Shown: positions 60,535 to 64,000 of the stretch, piece after piece
Numbering within the stretch: the stretch's first letter is position 1
Layout: each line of letters begins with the position of its first letter
Notes under the pieces: model-generated
What the model was told of the DNA's origin: nothing
The model's database searches: none
The model's input: the letters and a program-made list of their open reading frames with translations, nothing else
Assembly: GCA_026398275.1 (NCBI GenBank)
Contig: JAPLTF010000065.1
Coordinates: 1 to 64,000, forward strand
Length of the DNA stretch: 64,000 nt
Direction of reading: 5' to 3'
Source of the DNA: Verrucomicrobiota bacterium
Lineage (GTDB): Bacteria > Verrucomicrobiota > Verrucomicrobiia > Chthoniobacterales > Terrimicrobiaceae
Program-made: the position numbers and the translations under genes

Positions 60535-60664
60535 GCTTCGAGGACGGTAGCTGGAACTCCAGCTGCACGTGGACCGGGCGGGCCGGACGGCGGGAGTTCC
60601 AGAGGATCTTGCGGAGTGATTTGATGTTCATGACGCGCACATCCTGCCACGGTATGTAGGACAT
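60467..60664 (-). CDS. Small protein downstream of the HlyD exporter gene
   Basis: 65 residues from ATG 60664 (or 54 from ATG 60631). Basic, with KSLRKILWNSRRPARPVHV followed by a helical SDLEILEGLRRLREDL. It lies 28 bp after the hlyD stop, on the same strand, and its last 68 bp overlap the copA 3' end. It could be a small cargo or accessory of the exporter, or a chance ORF. No family was recognised. Confidence 0.4.
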   Translation of the reverse strand: MSYIPWQDVRVMNIKSLRKILWNSRRPARPVHVQLEFQLPSSKLTRSDLEILEGLRRLREDLSRE

Positions 60665-60692
60665 CCGCTGTCCTACATAAAATATTTCCCAA

Positions 60693-61874
60693 TTAGTTTT
60701 TTGCCGAGGCCTTGAGGAAGAGGAGCCTCCAGAACGGCCTGCGGTCGATGATGATTTCGGCCTGGACGATCGCGCCGATGGCGAGCGGGTAGGGGGCTTT
60801 TTCGACGGAGGCCTTGATGCGGTAGGGCGAGCGGGCGGCCGTTTTATCTTCCGCCGGGTCGAGTTCGCGGTCGAGGGCGACCTCGGTGACGCGCCCGGTG
60901 GCCAGCGGGGCGAGGCGGTCGGGATTGTTGTTGGCGCGGAACCGGACGAGCTGTCCGGGCTGGATACGATCAACGCGGTCCTCGGTGGCGTAGAGCCGGA
61001 GTTCGGTCGAAGAGGTGGAAGTGATTTTGAAGAGCGGTTCGCCGGAGCGTACTTTTTCTCCCGGAAACCGGCTGGCGGTGGCAAGGATCATGCCGGACTC
61101 CGGGGCGACGATCTCGAGGCGTTTCAGATCTTCGTAGGCGGACGCGAGGCTTTTTTCCAGGCTGTCAAGGTGTGCCGCCGCGACCTTCTGTTTGTTTCCC
61201 GCCTCGTCGCGCGCCGCATCCCCGTAGGATCCCGTGAAGAGCTGGCTCGCCTGCTGGCTCCTCTTGAGAAGGGTCTCGGATGCGATGAGCTGGAGGCGGA
61301 CATTCAGGACTTCCGTGCCCGAGGCCGCGCCGGATTTTTGAAGGTCGTTCAGACGCCGGAGATAGTTTTGCTGGATATCCTGGACTTCCTTCTGGCTTTC
61401 CACCTCGAGCGAGCTGAAGAGGAATTCCGGGGGAACCGGGGCGGCGATGACTTTGCGGGCTGTGGAGCTGGCGAGTTCGAGCTCGGCCCTGGCCTGCTCG
61501 ATCTGCCCCTGGATCTGCTCGATGGTTTTTGAAATTTCCCACGGGTCCAGCCGCGCCAGCACCTGCTTCTGCTCGACGTGTTCGCCGTCAACGACGAGCA
61601 CGGAATCCAGGAGGCCGTCGCTCCGGCTGTAAACGTAGGAGAATGCCGCCGGCCGGACCTCTCCGGGCGCATTGATGTATTCGTCCATCGGGCTGAAAAG
61701 AACCCATGCGGTGGAGAGAACGGTGGCGGCGACCACCCACACGAGACCTTGGGTCATCCACCGGGGAGGGACCACGCGGCGAAGCCCGGATGGCGGGGTT
61801 TTGAAGTCCTGCGAACACAGCGGCGAGACGGCCCGGGAGGCCTTGTTTTCCCAATTCTGGATCGACGGGCTCAT
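60693..61874 (-). CDS. HlyD-family membrane fusion protein
   Basis: 393 residues. An N-terminal soluble stretch, one membrane span (GLVWVVAATVLSTAWVLF), a barrel-sandwich region (VLVVDGEHVEQKQVLARLDP), a long coiled coil (about 140-250) and the beta-barrel end (GEPLFKITSTSSTELRLYA). It bridges the inner-membrane exporter to an outer-membrane channel. The start overlaps the ABC gene's stop by 4 bp. Confidence 0.9.
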   Translation of the reverse strand: MSPSIQNWENKASRAVSPLCSQDFKTPPSGLRRVVPPRWMTQGLVWVVAATVLSTAWVLFSPMDEYINAPGEVRPAAFSYVYSRSDGLLDSVLVVDGEHVEQKQVLARLDPWEISKTIEQIQGQIEQARAELELASSTARKVIAAPVPPEFLFSSLEVESQKEVQDIQQNYLRRLNDLQKSGAASGTEVLNVRLQLIASETLLKRSQQASQLFTGSYGDAARDEAGNKQKVAAAHLDSLEKSLASAYEDLKRLEIVAPESGMILATASRFPGEKVRSGEPLFKITSTSSTELRLYATEDRVDRIQPGQLVRFRANNNPDRLAPLATGRVTEVALDRELDPAEDKTAARSPYRIKASVEKAPYPLAIGAIVQAEIIIDRRPFWRLLFLKASAKN

Positions 61875-63718
61875 GACTGTTTGCGGGAGCGGGCCTTGCG
61901 CGTGGCCCCGCTCATCGGGATCATGCCCTCGACCTGGGCTTCGTAAAGCTGGCGGTAATGGCCGGATGCCCGCCCGACAAGTTCCTTGTGGGTTCCGGTC
62001 TCCACGAGTCGGCCCTGGTGGAGGACGAGGATCTTATCCGCTTGGAAAATCGTCGAGAGCCGGTGCGCGATCACCACCGATGTGCGGCCTGCCATGAGCG
62101 CGTCGAAGGATCGCTGGATCGCTTTTTCCGTCTCGCTGTCCAGCGCGCTCGTCGCCTCGTCGAGAATCAGCAGTGACGGGTTTTTGAGGAAGACTCTTGC
62201 GATCGACATCCGCTGCCTTTGGCCGCCCGAGAGGCGCGTCCCGTTGATTCCCACGGACTCTTCGAGCTGGTCGGGAAGAGCCCGGACGAAATCATCGATG
62301 TGTGCGGCCGCCAAAGCCGCCCAGATCCGCGCCTCCGGGTATTCCCTGCCAAGGCAGAGGTTCGTCCGGACGGTATCGTTGAACAGCGTGGCCTCCTGGA
62401 GGACAGCCCCCGTATTCGCGCGCAGCTGGCGAAGATCCCACTCCCGGATGTCCTTTCCATCCACAAGAAATTTTCCGCCGGTGGGCAGATACATCCCGAG
62501 GAGGAGGCTTGCCAGCGTGGTTTTTCCGGAGCCGGATTGGCCGACCAAAGCGACCATTTGGCCGGGCTCGATGGCGAAATTCAAATCGCGCAGGATGGGT
62601 TCGGATTCTTCATACCAGAAGGTGAGGTTCTCCGCGACGATGTGGCCCTCGAAGGTTTCCGGGGAATGGATTTTCCGTCCGGAGAGGTAGGGTTCCTGCG
62701 GCATCTCCCGGAGCTGCTCGATTTTTTCCGCGCTGGCGGTCCCGGGCTGGAGCATCTGGCCCGCGTTGAGCAGGGTCCCGATCGGGCCCCACAGCATGGC
62801 CTGGTAGGCGTAGAACGCGAAAAACGAACCGAAGGAAATCTGGCCCTGGATCGCGAGGATCCCGCCGACCAAAAGAAAAATATCTCCCCCCAGGCTGCTG
62901 AGCGTGACGAGCAGGAGATTGATCGTGTGGAACCGGGTCCAGTGGTAGTGACCCTTGAAGCGGAGCGCCTCGCATTTGTCCCGCAGGCGGTCGAGAAAAA
63001 ACGGCTCCGCACAGAACGTCCGGATCACGCGGAGAGCCCCGAAGGTCTCCGCGGCCGTCGCGTTCAGATCGGCGGAACGGTCGGATTCCTCGAGGTTGAA
63101 GGCATGCAGGCGGCCGTAGGACCAGACGGTAAGCGCGGCGGTGATTGGCATCGTGGCCAGCACGATCACCGTCAGCCACACATTCAGGAAGAGCATGAAC
63201 CCCACCACGACAAGCAGCATGAAAAAGCAGGTGAGGAACGAGCGCAGGACCGTGAAGATCGCGCCGTCCATCTGGTTCGCATCGTGCGTGAGACGCGAGG
63301 CGATCCGGCTGGCCTCGAGTTTGCCCATCGCCTCCTGCTTGCCTCCCATGAGGATGAGCGCGGTGGCGAGGCGGGTCTCGTAAAGCGACTCCCGGGTGAT
63401 CTGCAAAATGTAATGGCACTGCCAGCCGCCGAGCAGGCTGCCGAGGAGCTTCAGCAGGACCCCCAGCAGCACGATCGCCCCGATCATCCACACCGTGTGC
63501 GAAATCCCGAGCCACATGCTCACGTCGCCGGTCGCGCCGCCGCGGAAAATCAAATCGTCGATGATGATCTTTGCCAGGTAAGGCGCGGGGGCGCTGACCA
63601 AACTCGACAAAAAGGCCAGCAGGATGATGGTCCAGAGATGCCCGGGATACTGGCTGATCAAGTGGACGAGAATTCTGAGCCCGGATTTGGGGGAGACGTT
63701 GGATGCGGAATCGTGCAT
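61871..63718 (-). CDS. ABC exporter, fused permease-ATPase
   Basis: 615 residues from ATG 63718; a TTG at 63784 is a possible earlier start. Six transmembrane helices (about 20-310) precede the ATPase: Walker A GQSGSGKTTL near residue 398, signature LSGGQRQRMSIARV, Walker B LLILDEATSALDS, then IAHRLST. It has no C39 peptidase domain, so if it exports peptides they are not leader-processed by it. Coupled to hlyD, it forms a type I-like export system. The TolC-family protein at 23169 is a candidate outer-membrane partner. Confidence 0.92.
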   Translation of the reverse strand: MHDSASNVSPKSGLRILVHLISQYPGHLWTIILLAFLSSLVSAPAPYLAKIIIDDLIFRGGATGDVSMWLGISHTVWMIGAIVLLGVLLKLLGSLLGGWQCHYILQITRESLYETRLATALILMGGKQEAMGKLEASRIASRLTHDANQMDGAIFTVLRSFLTCFFMLLVVVGFMLFLNVWLTVIVLATMPITAALTVWSYGRLHAFNLEESDRSADLNATAAETFGALRVIRTFCAEPFFLDRLRDKCEALRFKGHYHWTRFHTINLLLVTLSSLGGDIFLLVGGILAIQGQISFGSFFAFYAYQAMLWGPIGTLLNAGQMLQPGTASAEKIEQLREMPQEPYLSGRKIHSPETFEGHIVAENLTFWYEESEPILRDLNFAIEPGQMVALVGQSGSGKTTLASLLLGMYLPTGGKFLVDGKDIREWDLRQLRANTGAVLQEATLFNDTVRTNLCLGREYPEARIWAALAAAHIDDFVRALPDQLEESVGINGTRLSGGQRQRMSIARVFLKNPSLLILDEATSALDSETEKAIQRSFDALMAGRTSVVIAHRLSTIFQADKILVLHQGRLVETGTHKELVGRASGHYRQLYEAQVEGMIPMSGATRKARSRKQS

Positions 63719-63829
63719 TGAGAGCCCGCGGTCGATGGGCTTCGGCTGGGACTCAACCACTGGCGGGAAAAAGCGCAAGGACAAATCGCGGATTATTGCG
63801 GTTGTGGAAAAACCCCGTTAATCTCGGGG

Positions 63830-64000
63830 ATGAATTTGAGGTTTTCCGGGCGATTTTTTTCTGTCACGGCCTTGCTGGTCCTGTTCATCGTGGGGGCGTG
63901 GCTGTATGCGGGCCATGACGAAAACTACGCCCTGCAGAAGCTGTTTTTCCGCGCCCGCTACGACCGCTACGACGAGTGGATTGTCCAGGCGGCCAACCGG
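63830..64000 (+). CDS. N-terminus of a lytic transglycosylase-like protein (partial)
   Basis: 57 codons to the window edge. There is a short basic start, one membrane span (FSVTALLVLFIVGAWLYAG), then YDRYDEWIVQAANR, which resembles the start of Slt-type transglycosylase domains (Y-x-x-x-I-x-x-A-A-x-(K/R)). A CGGGG stretch just before the ATG may serve as Shine-Dalgarno. The identification rests on this short match. Confidence 0.5.
   Translation, partial: MNLRFSGRFFSVTALLVLFIVGAWLYAGHDENYALQKLFFRARYDRYDEWIVQAANR

Noticed and set aside
62219-63721. 500-codon plus-strand frame opposite the ABC exporter
   Set aside because: Antisense shadow, strongly biased to Glu/Arg/Gln with no recognisable fold.

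Overview
This GC-rich 64 kb window looks like the chromosome of a verrucomicrobial (PVC group) bacterium. That placement is inferred from several things seen together: a PEP-CTERM exported protein, a class I ribonucleotide reductase of the chlamydial type (long NrdA with repeated ATP-cones, NrdB without the radical tyrosine), LutABC, GlgE/GlgP glycogen genes, and intergenic inverted repeats of the CCACGGAG type. No rRNA or tRNA genes were found.

Layout. Positions 1-8,100 are an accessory region: two AAA/DUF4143 ATPases, a hipBST-like three-gene toxin-antitoxin locus, several repeat families, and two diverged copies of a jelly-roll/PEP-CTERM locus that have lost complementary parts. A TIM-barrel glycosidase-like gene follows (8,110-10,128). 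Positions 10,350-13,990 hold a decayed phage- or element-like module on the minus strand (recombination-type nuclease, lipoprotein, membrane protein, sigma-like fragment). From 13,955 to 23,100 come housekeeping and stress genes: znuABC with zinc-independent rpsN, ribBA, rnhA, a kamA-family gene, an rlmI-like methyltransferase, pgeF and parDE. Positions 23,169-31,734 hold a MarR-TolC pair, a lipoprotein, lutABC, an FAD monooxygenase and an FHA-adenylate cyclase. Positions 31,789-43,714 carry a small-molecule kinase coupled to glgE, a 1,859-residue secreted CBM2/LRR/tandem-repeat protein, a rhomboid protease and glgP. Positions 43,764-51,733 carry an ACP, the coupled tlyA-nadK-ptsN operon, nrdB-nrdA and a Crp-family regulator. 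The remainder is mostly core (rsfS, nadD, nagZ-like, lipocalin, prfA, rpmE, AMP-ligase, yhbY, copper ATPase) and ends with an HlyD/ABC exporter and the start of a lytic transglycosylase-like gene.

How the genes fit together. Zinc uptake (znuABC) sits beside a zinc-free S14 paralogue whose promoter carries a perfect palindrome, as expected for a zinc-starvation regulon. GlgE, GlgP and the coupled kinase point to alpha-glucan metabolism. The cyclase and the Crp-type regulator could be two ends of a cAMP circuit.

The most striking observations are: nrdB has an in-frame amber codon exactly where the metal-ligand glutamate should be, although the same window encodes release factor 1; a complete hipBST-type locus retains the SIS autophosphorylation motif; and two paralogous loci show reciprocal deletions and flank about 5 kb of cargo.
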